Assembly (NCBI RefSeq): GCF_000981225.1
Contig: NZ_LAJC01000001.1
Location: forward strand, 167,303 to 231,302
DNA: 64,000 nt
Direction of reading: 5' to 3'
Source of the DNA: Allosalinactinospora lopnorensis
Lineage (GTDB): Bacteria; Actinomycetota; Actinomycetes; Streptosporangiales; Streptosporangiaceae
The translations under genes and the position numbers were made by a program. The notes beneath the pieces were generated by a model. That model saw only the letters and a program-made list of their open reading frames with translations, searched no databases and was not told the DNA's origin. Below, one piece after another: positions 1 through 9,317 of this stretch. Position 1 is the first letter of the stretch. Each line of letters opens with the position of its first letter.

Positions 1-51
1 CCCGATTCCGTCACCGGGGATGACGGCCAACTTAACGGTGCGAGCAGCCAT
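1..51 (-). CDS. leuB: 3-isopropylmalate dehydrogenase, N-terminal fragment
   Basis: Only the first 17 codons are in the window; the gene runs off the left edge. They read MAARTVKLAVIPGDGIG, the start of the isopropylmalate/isocitrate dehydrogenase family, whose IPGDGIG loop lies at the nucleotide-binding end. The short lead before IPGDGIG favours LeuB, the NAD-dependent decarboxylating dehydrogenase of leucine synthesis, over isocitrate dehydrogenase. Its place next to serA and ilvBNC on the same strand fits branched-chain amino acid synthesis. The rest of the protein cannot be judged. Confidence 0.8.
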   Translation of the reverse strand, partial: MAARTVKLAVIPGDGIG

Positions 52-97
52 GGAACAGCCCAGCCTCTACTTCAACAATGGTCTCGGCACTCACGGG

Positions 98-123
98 TGT
101 CGGCGCCCCTGCGGACGCCGACA
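98..123. promoter_or_regulatory. inverted repeat in the leuB leader
   Basis: TGTCGGCG (98-105) and CGCCGACA (116-123) pair perfectly over 8 bp with a 10-nt loop. The hairpin lies between the small upstream ORF and the leuB start codon on the leftward transcript. There is no U-tract, so a role in attenuation, RNA processing or as a protein site is only possible. Confidence 0.25.
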
Positions 124-170
124 ACCGGTTTCTCGGTATTGAGATGAGCGAAAGCGGTGATGAGACAAGC

Positions 171-278
171 CTAGCGACCCGCGGAGCCGCCGTTGTCACG
201 ACGGTCCAACGCGGTCTGCACGGCCCGGGTGGCCTCGTCTTCCGCTTCGGCCGGAGCCTCCTGGGTCATCTCGTACAT
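171..278 (-). CDS. small acidic protein of 35 residues, unknown
   Basis: The ORF starts with ATG at 278 and ends with TAG at 171. It is preceded by a near-perfect Shine-Dalgarno, AGGAGG, six bases before the ATG, among the strongest in the window. The product begins MYEMTQEAPAEAEDEATRAV and is rich in Glu, Ala and Asp, with no hydrophobic segment. It has no run of Leu, Ile or Val codons, so it is not an obvious leucine attenuation peptide. It lies 119 bp upstream of leuB on the same strand, possibly in the same transcript. The family is not recognised; the call rests on the ribosome binding site and position. Confidence 0.5.
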   Translation of the reverse strand: MYEMTQEAPAEAEDEATRAVQTALDRRDNGGSAGR

Positions 279-604
279 GGCGATCCTCCTCGCGGGGCAG
301 ATCCGAGTCCGGCGGCCCGGACAGGGCCGGATCAGGGTGGACACTGTGGAGAACCCGGCTCACGCGCACGCGTGGTCGTCCCCCGGTCGTTCCGGGGTCG
401 CGTGCGGGCACGGGTGAACCGCGCGGATTCCGGTGGGATCGCCTGCCCGGGAAGAGCCGCCGCTCTCGCCAGATCGATGTGGGGACGGCGGTCGTTCGCG
501 CGGAGTGCCGGCATCATTACCGGCGCACCAACTCGTTGGAAGACAGACTATCGGAAGGCCAACTATCCGGCCACTCCGACGGGAAGGAGTGTTCACCGAA
601 AACG
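279..604. other. intergenic region between leuB leader and serA
   Basis: No gene is supported here. Short reading frames exist on both strands, but none has a ribosome binding site or recognisable product. It should hold the leftward promoter for the small ORF and leuB; no convincing -35/-10 pair was found. Confidence 0.4.
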
Positions 605-647
605 CTGAAGGGCTGTCCGCGCATCGTTCCGGCGGACAGCCCTTCAG
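605..647 (-). terminator. strong hairpin after serA
   Basis: CTGAAGGGCTGTCCGC (605-620) and its exact complement (632-647) form a perfect 16-bp stem with an 11-nt loop, 19 bp past the serA stop codon. On the minus strand it is followed by a short TTTT run. Confidence 0.75.
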
Positions 648-665
648 TATGTGCGGAGCCCGGGA

Positions 666-2252
666 TCAGTCCAGGTCGACCTGCCGGGTCGAGACCGACT
701 TGATCTCCTTGGAGATCTCCTCAAGGGTGTCGTCCGGAATAGCGGAGTCGACGGTCAGCGTGATGAGCGCCTTGCCGCCCTGCTGGTCCCGGCTCACCTG
801 CATGCCGGCGATGTTGATCTGGGCCTCGCCGAGCAGCGCGCCGACCTTCCCGACGATGCCGGGGCGGTCGTCGTAGGAGAAGAAGGCCATGTGCTCGCTG
901 AGCCCGATCTCCATGTCGTAGCCGTTGATCTCGACGAGCTTCTCGTAGTGGCGCGGCCCGGTGAGCGTGCCCGACACCGAGACCCGCTGGCCGTCGGGCA
1001 GGATCCCGCGGACCGTGACGAGGTTGCGCCAGTCGGAGTTGTCATCGCTGGTGGTCATGGTGACCTCGACGCCCCGCTCCTTGGCCAAAAGCGGGGCGTT
1101 CACGAACGTGACCGTCTCCTCGGTGACGTCAAGGAACACGCCCTTGAGCGCCGCCAGTTCCAGCACCTTGACGTCGTGCGCGACGATCTCGCCCCGGACC
1201 TCGACCTCGACCCGGCTGGCCACACCGCGGGCGAGCGATGTGAAGATCCGGCCGAGCTTCTCGGTGAGCGGGAGGGCCGGCTTGACGTCCTCGGCCACGG
1301 CACCGCCCTGGACATTGACCGCGTCGGGAACGAACTCGCCGGACAGCGCCAGCTTGACCGACCGGGCCACCTGGGTGCCCGCTTTCTCCTGGGCCTCCTC
1401 GGTGCTGGCGCCCAGGTGCGGGGCGACCACCACGCTCTCGAACTCGAACAGCGGGCTGTCGGTGCACGGCTCCTTGGCCCAGACGTCGATACCGGCGCCC
1501 CCGACGCGCCCCTCCTTCAGTGCCCGGTACAGCGCGTCCTCGTCGAGGATGCCGCCCCGGGCGGCGTTGATGACGCGCACGTTCGGCTTGACCTTCCGCA
1601 GCGCCTCGTCGCCGATCAGCCCGACCGTGTCCTTGTTCTTCGGCAGGTGGATGCTGATGAAGTCGCTGCTCCGCAGCAGCTCGTCCAGGCTGACCATCTC
1701 CACGCCCATCTGCGCGGCACGCGAGGGCTGCACGAAGGGGTCGTAGGCGATGATCCGGGTCTCGAAGGCCGCGAGCCGCTGGGCGACCAGGGCGCCGATC
1801 CGCCCGAGGCCGACGATGCCCACGGTCTTGTCGTAGAGCTCCACACCGGTGTACTTGGAACGCTTCCACTCCCCCTTGATGAGCGCGTTGTGCGCGGGGG
1901 CGGTGTTCCGCGACGACGCGAGCAGCAGGTTGATGGCCTGCTCGGCGGCGCTCACGATGTTGGACGTGGGCGCGTTCACCACGAGCACGCCGGCCTTCGT
2001 CGCCGCGTCGACGTCGACGTTGTCCAGACCCACGCCCGCACGCGCCACCACCTGCAGATTGGAAGCCGCGGCCAGCGCCTCGGCGTCGACCTTGGTCGCG
2101 CTGCGCACGATCAGGGCGTCGACTCCGGCGAGGGCGGGCAGCAGCTGGGAGCGGTCTGCGCCGTCGACACGGCGGACCTCGAAATCCTCCTCCAACAGCG
2201 CGATTCCGGCGGGCGAGAGTTCTTCCGCGACGAGAACGGAGGGCTTGGGCAC
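666..2252 (-). CDS. serA: D-3-phosphoglycerate dehydrogenase
   Basis: This enzyme oxidises 3-phosphoglycerate to phosphohydroxypyruvate with NAD, the first step of serine synthesis. The start is GTG at 2252, with AAGGA about seven bases before it; an upstream in-frame start would add residues without family character. The 528-residue product has the long form's layout: substrate/nucleotide domain (about 1-305) with the NAD loop GLGRIG at 148-153, catalytic INAARGG and APHLGAST motifs, an intervening domain, and a C-terminal ACT domain starting near AFFSYDDRPGIVGKVG, where serine inhibits feedback-regulated homologues. It is leftward, downstream of ilvC but separated by a GC hairpin, so probably its own transcript. 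Confidence 0.97.
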   Translation of the reverse strand: MPKPSVLVAEELSPAGIALLEEDFEVRRVDGADRSQLLPALAGVDALIVRSATKVDAEALAAASNLQVVARAGVGLDNVDVDAATKAGVLVVNAPTSNIVSAAEQAINLLLASSRNTAPAHNALIKGEWKRSKYTGVELYDKTVGIVGLGRIGALVAQRLAAFETRIIAYDPFVQPSRAAQMGVEMVSLDELLRSSDFISIHLPKNKDTVGLIGDEALRKVKPNVRVINAARGGILDEDALYRALKEGRVGGAGIDVWAKEPCTDSPLFEFESVVVAPHLGASTEEAQEKAGTQVARSVKLALSGEFVPDAVNVQGGAVAEDVKPALPLTEKLGRIFTSLARGVASRVEVEVRGEIVAHDVKVLELAALKGVFLDVTEETVTFVNAPLLAKERGVEVTMTTSDDNSDWRNLVTVRGILPDGQRVSVSGTLTGPRHYEKLVEINGYDMEIGLSEHMAFFSYDDRPGIVGKVGALLGEAQINIAGMQVSRDQQGGKALITLTVDSAIPDDTLEEISKEIKSVSTRQVDLD

Positions 2253-2438
2253 AGCTAAATCCTTATGTGGGTTGCGACGTGGCCACTGTTCGCAGCGGCC
2301 TTGGACGAACTCCATAACTTACTCTTCGGCCGCACGGCCGATAAAAAGTCTACTGTGCCGGTGGGTTACGGGAAGGAGGTAGGGGGCGGAAACTCCCAGG
2401 AAGCACACTATCGCCGCAGGTCAGCGGGGTGACGCCGG

Positions 2439-2470
2439 GGCGGCCCGGACGGCGCGTCCGCCGGGCCGCC
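2439..2470 (-). terminator. GC hairpin after ilvC
   Basis: GGCGGCCCGG (2439-2448) pairs with CCGGGCCGCC (2461-2470), with further pairing inside, just past the ilvC stop. There is no U-tract, as is common for actinobacterial terminators. Confidence 0.55.
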
Positions 2471-2483
2471 GTGTCGCGCGGTT

Positions 2484-3479
2484 TCAGCCCTTGAGCCAGC
2501 TCATGAGCGGGCGCAGCTCGGCGCCCACCTTCTCGATCGGCTCGCTCTGCTCGGACTCGCGGCGCTTGAGGAAGTTCGGCCGGCCGGCGTCGAACTCGTT
2601 GACGAGCTCGCGCGCGTAGCTGCCGTCCTGGACCTCGGACAGGATCCGGCGCATCTCCTCGCGTGTCTGCTCGTTGACGACGCGCGGCCCGCGGGTGTAC
2701 CCGCCGTACTCGGCGTTGTCGGAGACCGACCAGTACATCTTGGAGATGCCGCCCTCGTACATGAGGTCGACGATGAGCTTCACCTCGTGCAGGCACTCGA
2801 AGTAGGCGACCTCGGGCTGGTACCCGGCCTCGGTGAGCGTGGTGAACCCGGCCTTGATCAGCTCGGAGAGCCCCCCGCAGAGCACCGCCTGCTCACCGAA
2901 CAGGTCGGTCTCGGTCTCCTCGGTGAAGGTGGTCTTCAGCGCACCGGCGCGGGTGCCGCCGACGCCCTTGGCATAGGAGAGCACGAGGTCCCACGCCTTG
3001 CCCGAGGGGTTCTGCTCGACGGCGACGAGCACGGGAACGCCGCGGCCCGCCTCGAACTGGCGGCGGACGAGATGCCCGGGCCCCTTGGGCGCGACCATGG
3101 CGACGTCCACATCGGCCGGAGGCTGGATCAGGCCGTAGCGGATGCTGAACCCGTGGCCGAAGAAGAGCGCGTCGCCCGACTTGAGGTGGGGGGCGATCTC
3201 GTTGGCGTAGAGGTCCCGGTGGATGTGGTCCGGCACCAGGATCATGATCAGGTCGGCCTCCTGGGCCGCCTGTGCGGGCGTCACGACGCGCAGGCCGTGC
3301 TCCTCGGCCTTGGCGCGGCTGGCGGAGCCCTGCGCGAGCCCGACCCGTACGTCGGCACCGGAATCCCGCAGCGACAGCGCGTGCGCATGCCCCTGGCTGC
3401 CGTAGCCGATGACGGCGACCTTGCGCTCCTGGACGAAGCTCAGGTCCGCGGCGTCGTCGTAGTACATCTCTGCTGCCAC
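2484..3479 (-). CDS. ilvC: ketol-acid reductoisomerase (NADP)
   Basis: This enzyme carries out the Mg-dependent isomerisation and reduction of acetolactate or acetohydroxybutyrate in valine and isoleucine synthesis. At 331 residues it has the length of short class I enzymes. The Rossmann loop GYGSQGHA lies at residues 25-32. The metal-binding acidic residues appear in [12 protein letters not shown] and in [17 protein letters not shown] of the knotted C-terminal domain. It follows ilvB and ilvN at close spacing, so the three are probably one operon under the ilvB attenuator, although the 116-bp ilvN-ilvC gap leaves room for another promoter. Confidence 0.97.
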   Translation of the reverse strand: MAAEMYYDDAADLSFVQERKVAVIGYGSQGHAHALSLRDSGADVRVGLAQGSASRAKAEEHGLRVVTPAQAAQEADLIMILVPDHIHRDLYANEIAPHLKSGDALFFGHGFSIRYGLIQPPADVDVAMVAPKGPGHLVRRQFEAGRGVPVLVAVEQNPSGKAWDLVLSYAKGVGGTRAGALKTTFTEETETDLFGEQAVLCGGLSELIKAGFTTLTEAGYQPEVAYFECLHEVKLIVDLMYEGGISKMYWSVSDNAEYGGYTRGPRVVNEQTREEMRRILSEVQDGSYARELVNEFDAGRPNFLKRRESEQSEPIEKVGAELRPLMSWLKG

Positions 3480-3595
3480 TTCGGCTTACTCCTTAGTCCT
3501 TGCTGCTCGGCACCGCCGCGGGCCGGTGCGGCCGGGCGGTGCGGATGACGGGTTCCCGGCGCCCGCGCCTGGCCGACCGCGCGTCCGGGGGTGGT

Positions 3596-4120
3596 TCACG
3601 CGCTGCGCTCGACTGCGCGGAGCGACCGATCGGTGATCGACCTCGGTCCCCGCCCCAGTGCGACCAGTCCGGACTTCACCAGCTCCTTGATGCCGAACGG
3701 TTCCAGGTTCCGGACCAGCGAGTCGAGTTTCTCGGGTCGGCCCGTGGCCTCGACCACGACGACGTCCGGGTGGACGTCGACCACGTTGGCCCGGAAGAGT
3801 TCGGCCGTCTGGATGACCTGGGAACGGGTGCCGGCGTCGGCTTTGACCTTCGCCAGCAGGAGTTCCCTGCGCACCGATGCGTCGTTGTCCATCTCGACGA
3901 TCTTGATGACGTTCACCAGCTTGTTGAGCTGCTTGGTCACCTGCTCCAAGGGGTGGCGGTCGCAGTTGACCACGATCGTCATGCGGGACAGCCCCTCGTA
4001 TTCGGTCGTGCTGACGCTGAGGGAGTGGATGTTGAATCCGCGGCGGGAGAACAGCGCCGATGCTCTCGCCAGTATGCCCGGCGTGTCCTCCACGAGGACG
4101 GAAAGCGTGTGCTGGCTCAT
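3596..4120 (-). CDS. ilvN: acetolactate synthase small (regulatory) subunit
   Basis: The 174-residue protein starts MSQHTLSVLVEDTPGILARA, the classic opening of the ACT domain that binds valine and confers feedback control on IlvB. I chose ATG at 4120 over an earlier in-frame start because homology begins here and a GGAAGGG sequence precedes it. ACT domain about 4-75; the C-terminal half (ending LVALGRGPRSITDRSLRAVE) activates the large subunit. It lies 19 bp downstream of ilvB, indicating co-transcription. Confidence 0.96.
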   Translation of the reverse strand: MSQHTLSVLVEDTPGILARASALFSRRGFNIHSLSVSTTEYEGLSRMTIVVNCDRHPLEQVTKQLNKLVNVIKIVEMDNDASVRRELLLAKVKADAGTRSQVIQTAELFRANVVDVHPDVVVVEATGRPEKLDSLVRNLEPFGIKELVKSGLVALGRGPRSITDRSLRAVERSA

Positions 4121-4139
4121 CGTGAAACGTTGCCCTTCC

Positions 4140-5898
4140 CTAGTCCTCGTCGTCCCATTCGGGCGCCATGTCACGCGCGTACTGGATGTTGTCGTTGCTC
4201 ACTCCGGGCCCCACCATCGGCCAGACCATGGCGTCGTGGTTGACGGAGAAGTCGATCACGACCGGGGCGTCGTTGATGGCCATGGCCTTCTCGATCGTGG
4301 CGTCGACGTCCTCGGGGCGCTCGCACCGCAGTCCGACACAACCGTACGCCTCCGAGAGCCGGACGAAGTCGGGGATGCGCACCTTCTCGTCCTTGGGCGC
4401 GGTCTGCAGGTCGGTGTTGGAGTACCGGCCGTCGTAGAACAGGGTCTGCCACTGCCGCACCATGCCCAGGTTCCCGTTGTTGACGACCGCGACCTTGATG
4501 GGGATGTTCTCCACCGCGCAGGTCGCGAGCTCCTGGTTGGTCATCTGGAAGCAGCCGTCGCCGTCGATCGCCCAGACGGTCTGGCCGGGGCTGGCGACCT
4601 GGGCTCCGAGCGCGGCGGGGACGGCGAACCCCATCGTCCCGAGGCCACCGGAGTTGATGAACGTCCCGGGCTTCTCGTACCCGATGAACTGGGAGGCCCA
4701 CATCTGGTGCTGGCCGACCCCGGTGACGTAGGCGGCGTCCGGGCCAACGATCTCGCCCAGGCGCTTGATGACGTGCTGCGGGGACAGTCCGCCCTCGTGG
4801 CTCTCCTCGTACCCCAGCGGGTAGACGCTGCGCAGCCGCTCGATCTGGGCCCACCAGCCGGCGTAGTCGCCCTGGCGCCCGTTGGTCTGGTCGTTGCGGA
4901 CGGCCACCACCAGGTCGGCGATGACCTCGCGGCAGTCACCGACGATCGGGACGTCGGCGTGCCGGTTCTTGGAGATCTCGGCCGGGTCGATGTCGGCGTG
5001 CACGATCTTGGCGTCGGGGGCGAAACTGTCGAGCTTGCCGGTGACGCGGTCGTCGAAGCGGGCGCCCAGCGCGACGATCAGGTCGGCCTTCTGCAGCGAT
5101 CCCACGGCGGCGACGGTCCCGTGCATGCCCGGCATCCCCAGGTGCTGCGGATGGCTGTCCGGGAAGACCCCGCGCGCCATCAGCGTGGTGACCACCGGAA
5201 GCCCGGTGAGCTCGGCCAGGATCCGCAGCTCCTGCGAGGCCCCGGCTTTGAACACACCGCCGCGACGTAGAGGACCGGCCGCTTGGCTTCGGCGATCATC
5301 CGCGCCGCTTCGCGGACCTGCTTTCCGTGCGGCTTGGTCACGGGCCGGTAGCCGGGCATGTCCAGGCGCTGCGGCCAGGAGAAGGCGGTCTGCGCCTGCA
5401 GGGCGTCCTTGGCGATGTCGACCAGGACCGGCCCGGGCCGGCCGGTGGAGGCGACGTGGAACGCCTCCGCGATCGTCCGCGGGATCTGAGCGGCGTCCCG
5501 GACCAGGTAGTTGTGCTTGGTGATGGGCATCGTGATGCCGCAGATGTCGGCTTCCTGGAAGGCGTCGGTGCCGATCGCCGGGGAGGCCACCTGACCCGTG
5601 ATGGCCACGACCGGAACGGAGTCCATATGCGCGTCGGCCAGCGGTGTGACGAGGTTGGTGGCCCCGGGTCCGCTGGTCGCGATGCAGACCCCGGGGCGGC
5701 CGGTGGCGTAGGCGTAGCTTCCGCCGCGTGGCCGGCGCCCTGCTCATGCCGCATGAGGATGTGGCGTACCCGGGCGGAGTCGAAAAGGGGGTCGTAGGCG
5801 GGGAGGATCGCCCCGCCGGGGATCCCGAACGCCACGTCGACGCCGACATGCTCCAGCGACCTGACGAGCGATTGGGCTCCGGTCATCTGCTCGGTCAT
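4140..5898 (-). CDS. ilvB: acetolactate synthase large subunit, two apparent frameshifts
   Basis: This thiamine-diphosphate enzyme condenses two pyruvates, or pyruvate and 2-oxobutyrate, in the first common step of valine, leucine and isoleucine synthesis. The start is ATG at 5898 with AAGGA seven bases upstream. The reading frame breaks twice: near 5717, where [20 protein letters not shown] is expected but one base is missing after AAE, and near 5257-5266, where LYVGGGVFKAG loses one base. Adding one G at each place restores about 586 residues, the normal length, with the catalytic Glu region ([12 protein letters not shown]) and the ThDP-binding [12 protein letters not shown] segment intact. 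ilvN and ilvC depend on this transcript, so sequence error is likelier than a dead gene. Confidence 0.9.
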
Positions 5899-5945
5899 CA
5901 CAAGATCCTTCGGAGAGGGCTCGGAAACTAGGTGTGCCTGGCAAC

Positions 5946-5979
5946 AAAAAACCCCCCACCGCGATGCGGTTGAGGGGGG
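5946..5979 (-). terminator. attenuator terminator in the ilvB leader
   Basis: Read on the minus strand, CCCCCC...GGGGGG arms enclose a smaller CCGC/GCGG stem and are followed directly by TTTTTTG: a textbook intrinsic terminator, rare at this GC content. It lies between the Ile/Leu/Val-rich leader peptide and ilvB, the arrangement expected for ribosome-mediated attenuation. Confidence 0.85.
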
Positions 5980-5997
5980 CGCGCAGCAGAAACTCGG

Positions 5998-6048
5998 TCA
6001 GCTCGCCGCGCGCCGACCAAGTACGAGAATGTGGAAGTTGCTCTGCAC
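5998..6048 (-). CDS. ilvB leader peptide (attenuation)
   Basis: A 16-codon frame from GTG at 6048 to TGA at 5998 encodes MQSNFHILVLGRRAAS. It carries four consecutive branched-chain residues, Ile-Leu-Val-Leu, with codons ATT CTC GTA CTT; ATT and GTA are rare at this GC content. It ends 19 bp before the terminator at 5946-5979. By the standard model, stalling on ILVL under branched-chain starvation lets an antiterminator form and ilvBNC be transcribed. The peptide itself needs no function. No good Shine-Dalgarno is visible, so translation may be leaderless or nearly so. A TTGACG about 35 bp upstream is a possible -35 element, but the -10 is unclear. Confidence 0.8.
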   Translation of the reverse strand: MQSNFHILVLGRRAAS

Positions 6049-6277
6049 GGTGTTAACGATGGCCGAGCCGGTGGCACTCCGTCAACTCAGACACGGTTTT
6101 ATCTCAATATATGAGACGACACGATCAGCATGCGGGTCTACGCAGGACACGGCGACCTGCGAAGACCGGGTTTTCCAGACCGAAAAACGGTGTCGCACCG
6201 GAGACATATGGTGAGACGGATCTCGTTCCCGTCCCGTGAGGCGCTCTCCCCGGTAGCGGATCCAGCGGGCACCCGCC

Positions 6278-8983
6278 CTACAGCGGTATCCCCGCTTCGC
6301 CCCCCACCAGCGCCTCCACGCCCTCGGCGATCATGGGCCGCGCCACCAGGAAGCCCTGGCCGTGGCCGCACCCCATCGAGCGCAACTGCTCCAATTGCTC
6401 CGGGCTCTCGATCCCTTCGGCGATGACCTGCATGCCGAGGTCCTGGCCCAGCCGGATGATCGTATGGGTAAGCAGCGTGACGGTGCCGTCGGATCCCAGA
6501 TCCCGGACGAACGAGGGATCGATCTTGATCGCATCGACCCGGAGCTCCCGCAGATGCGCCAGCGACGCGTACCCCATCCCGAAGTCGTCGATGGCCAGGC
6601 GCACCCCCAGCTGGCGCAGCTCGGACAGCCGCTCGACGGCCTCCCCCGGGTTCTCCAGCAGGACCTCTTCGTCGACCTCCATGGTCAGGACCTCGGCCGG
6701 CAGCCCGCTCTCGGCGAGCACCCCGGCCACCGTTTCGACGAACCGCGGCGACAGGATCTGCTTGACCGACAGGTTCACCGACAGCCCGATGTCCCACTCC
6801 GAAGCGCGCCACAGCGCGACCTTCTCGCAGGCCTCGCGCAGGATCCACTCCCCCAGCGGAGCGATCAGGCCCGACTCCTCGGCCGGCCCGATGAACTCGC
6901 TCGGGGGGACCAGTTCGTCGCCGTGCTGCCAGCGCACGAGCGCCTCCACGGCGGTGACCCGCGAACTCGCCAGGTCCACCACGGGCTGGTACTCGAGCAC
7001 GAACTCGCGGTCGGCCAGGGCCTGGCGCAGCTCGGTCTGGAGTTCCAGCCGCGACACCACCTTGGCGTGCATGTGGGCGGCATAGATCTCCAGCCGCCCG
7101 GCACCGCCGTGCTCCTTGGCCCGGGCCATGGCCATGTCGGCGTTGCGCAGCAGCTCGCCGCTGTCCATCCCCTGCTCGGCGAACGCCACGCCGGCGCTCG
7201 CGGTGAGCACGACCTCGCGGTCGGCCACCTGGAACGGCTCGGCGCTGACGACCCTGGACAGCCGCTCGGCCTGGTCCACCACCTGCTGGGCGTGGGCGCT
7301 CTCCTCTATCAGCACCGCGAACTCGTCCCCGCCCCAGCGCGCGAGGGTGACGCCGGAGCCGGCGGTGCCCCGGAGCCGGCGGGCGGCCTGGGCCAGCAGG
7401 TAGTCGCCGAAGGTGTGCCCGGCGGAGTCGTTGACGGCGGTGAAACCGTCGAGGTCCAGGAAGATCGCGGCGACCTCTCCCGGCGCCTCGCCCGCACGCT
7501 CGCGGCGGGTGAGCACCTCGCGGGTGCGCTCCTCCAGGTAGGCGCGGTTGGGCAGGCCCGTGATGCCGTCGTGGAACGTCAGGTGGTTGACCTGGTCCTC
7601 CAGTGCCACCTGAGCGCTGATGTCGCGCGTGGTCACCAGCAGCCGATCGGGTTCACCCGGCTGCTCGTACAGCGAGGCCGTGGTCTCGATGTGCCGCCAC
7701 GTGCCGTCGCCCGCGCGGATCCGCACCCGCAGGTGGATCCCCTCGTTGGCGCCCCGGTTGAAGGCGGACATCGCCGCGCCCACATCGGGCAGATCCTCGG
7801 GGTGGATCATCGAGGTGACCGGCTCGGCGAGGATGTCGTCCAGCCGGTACCCGAACGTCTCGGCCGCGCCGGGACTGATGTAGAAGATCCTGCCGTCGAA
7901 GTCCAGGATCAGGATGACGTCCCCGCTGTTGCGGGCGAGTTCGTGGAAATGGCGCTCGCGTGTGAGGACCATGCGCGTCAGGGTCGCGTTCTCCTCCAGC
8001 AAGCCGATCAGCCGCACCACGAGCACCACCACCGCCGAGCCCGCCGCCAACGGCAGTACCGGCGCCACCTGTTCCAGGCGCAGCGCCGCGACGGTGAGGA
8101 TGACCGTGGCGACGCACAGCGCGCCCGCCGCGGCGATCTCGGGGGCGAAGCGGTACAGGCCGCGGCCGGTGATCCGGCGCGGCTCGGCCCCGGCACGCTC
8201 CCGGATCAACCAGGGAAGGCTGCCCAGCAGGGCGAACCCGAGCAGCCGGACCGGGTACTCGATGCCTCCGGCGAGGGCGGCTCCGGTCAGACGGGTGACC
8301 GCCCCGATGAGGTCCGCACCGCAGATGATGACGAAAGCGCCGATCGCGATCAGCACCGCGCGCCGCGTGCTGTGCGGGGAGGTGAACACCAGGGGTGCCA
8401 GCAGGCACAGCACCGCGATGTCGGCGACCGGGTAGACCAGCGCGAACCCGAGAAGGCCCGCGCTCTCCTCCAGTTCGCTGTAGAGCGGGGCGAACACCAG
8501 CAGCCACACGACGGAGAACAAGGCGGCCGCGCAGACGTAGCTGTCGGTCAGGTGCCGCAGTGCCGGGCGCAGCCCGCTCGGCAGCGGGGCGAAGCGGGTG
8601 AACCCGATGACGAACAGCGGCAGCGCGATGAGCGCGAACAGGTCGCCGAACGTCAGCGACAGAGCGGCGCTGGCACTGAGCAGGCCCGTGACCGAATAGA
8701 TGATGGCGCCCGCGCACCAGGCGAGCGCGGAGAAGCCGAGATAGCGGAGCGCGCTGGCGGTGTCGGCGCCGGCGGCGTCGGCGTCCGGATCCTCGGCCGT
8801 CTCGGCGCGGTGGCGGGCCGCGTACAGCAGCGACACGGCCGCCGCTCCCGCGGCCAGGGCCACGGGCCAGCTACCGAGCCATGTGGTGAGCGATATCCCG
8901 CCGGCGTCGACCATCGTCCCCGATGCGTAGACCAGGGTGAGCAGCAGGATACCGCCGAGCCACCTGCGGGTGCCGCTCTTCAT
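6278..8983 (-). CDS. membrane PAS-GGDEF-EAL cyclic-di-GMP protein
   Basis: This predicted dual enzyme makes and/or degrades cyclic-di-GMP at the membrane. The 901-residue product (ATG at 8983; earlier in-frame starts add no family sequence) has about eight to ten hydrophobic segments in residues 10-325, a PAS domain (343-460), GGDEF (465-630) with intact GGDEF at 551-555, and EAL (650-895) with EALVRW at 680. EAL metal and catalytic elements are present: NLSVKQ, AIDDFGMGYASL, IKIDPSFVRD, IAEGIES. The RxxD inhibitory site expected just before GGDEF is not visible. It is transcribed alone, leftward, beyond gatB. Whether both activities operate cannot be told from sequence. Confidence 0.93.
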   Translation of the reverse strand: MKSGTRRWLGGILLLTLVYASGTMVDAGGISLTTWLGSWPVALAAGAAAVSLLYAARHRAETAEDPDADAAGADTASALRYLGFSALAWCAGAIIYSVTGLLSASAALSLTFGDLFALIALPLFVIGFTRFAPLPSGLRPALRHLTDSYVCAAALFSVVWLLVFAPLYSELEESAGLLGFALVYPVADIAVLCLLAPLVFTSPHSTRRAVLIAIGAFVIICGADLIGAVTRLTGAALAGGIEYPVRLLGFALLGSLPWLIRERAGAEPRRITGRGLYRFAPEIAAAGALCVATVILTVAALRLEQVAPVLPLAAGSAVVVLVVRLIGLLEENATLTRMVLTRERHFHELARNSGDVILILDFDGRIFYISPGAAETFGYRLDDILAEPVTSMIHPEDLPDVGAAMSAFNRGANEGIHLRVRIRAGDGTWRHIETTASLYEQPGEPDRLLVTTRDISAQVALEDQVNHLTFHDGITGLPNRAYLEERTREVLTRRERAGEAPGEVAAIFLDLDGFTAVNDSAGHTFGDYLLAQAARRLRGTAGSGVTLARWGGDEFAVLIEESAHAQQVVDQAERLSRVVSAEPFQVADREVVLTASAGVAFAEQGMDSGELLRNADMAMARAKEHGGAGRLEIYAAHMHAKVVSRLELQTELRQALADREFVLEYQPVVDLASSRVTAVEALVRWQHGDELVPPSEFIGPAEESGLIAPLGEWILREACEKVALWRASEWDIGLSVNLSVKQILSPRFVETVAGVLAESGLPAEVLTMEVDEEVLLENPGEAVERLSELRQLGVRLAIDDFGMGYASLAHLRELRVDAIKIDPSFVRDLGSDGTVTLLTHTIIRLGQDLGMQVIAEGIESPEQLEQLRSMGCGHGQGFLVARPMIAEGVEALVGGEAGIPL

Positions 8984-9280
8984 CGCGGCGCCCCGGGGTA
9001 CGTGGTCCGGGCGAGGCGGGACGCATGCCTCCCCGCGACGGCCGTGAACATGGGCACCCTTCCGGTTAGTGGCAGTCTGTCGTACGGACCCCTGCGGGAG
9101 ATCTCGGAATCCGCGGAACAACGCCCGGACACTGGTTCACCCCCCGCGGGTTCGCCATCGCGCCCGGAACCGCCCGCCACCCCCTCGACCGCCGATCGCC
9201 GCAGCGCACCCGAATCCTGCGTGACCAGGCTATTGATCCAATGTCACGCTCAGATAGAGGCCCGGCAGAGACAAGGCGAC

Positions 9281-9301
9281 AACACGGTCACACTCCGTGT
9301 T
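9281..9301 (-). terminator. hairpin after gatB
   Basis: AACACGG (9281-9287) and CCGTGTT (9295-9301) pair over 7 bp with a 7-nt loop, 17 bp past the gatB stop. It lacks a U-tract. The rest of 8984-9317 shows no gene and presumably carries the leftward promoter of the GGDEF-EAL gene. Confidence 0.45.
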
Positions 9302-9317
9302 CGCTGCCTTTCCCGGG

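Noticed and set aside
651..2258. Long plus-strand frame (over 500 codons) across serA
   Set aside because: It is antisense to a complete SerA with all motifs; Arg/Asp/Val-rich composition and lack of a ribosome binding site mark it as a high-GC shadow.
4140..5898. Programmed ribosomal frameshifting or true pseudogene in ilvB
   Set aside because: Two independent one-base losses without slippery sequences, in an operon with intact ilvN and ilvC and its own attenuator, fit sequence error better.
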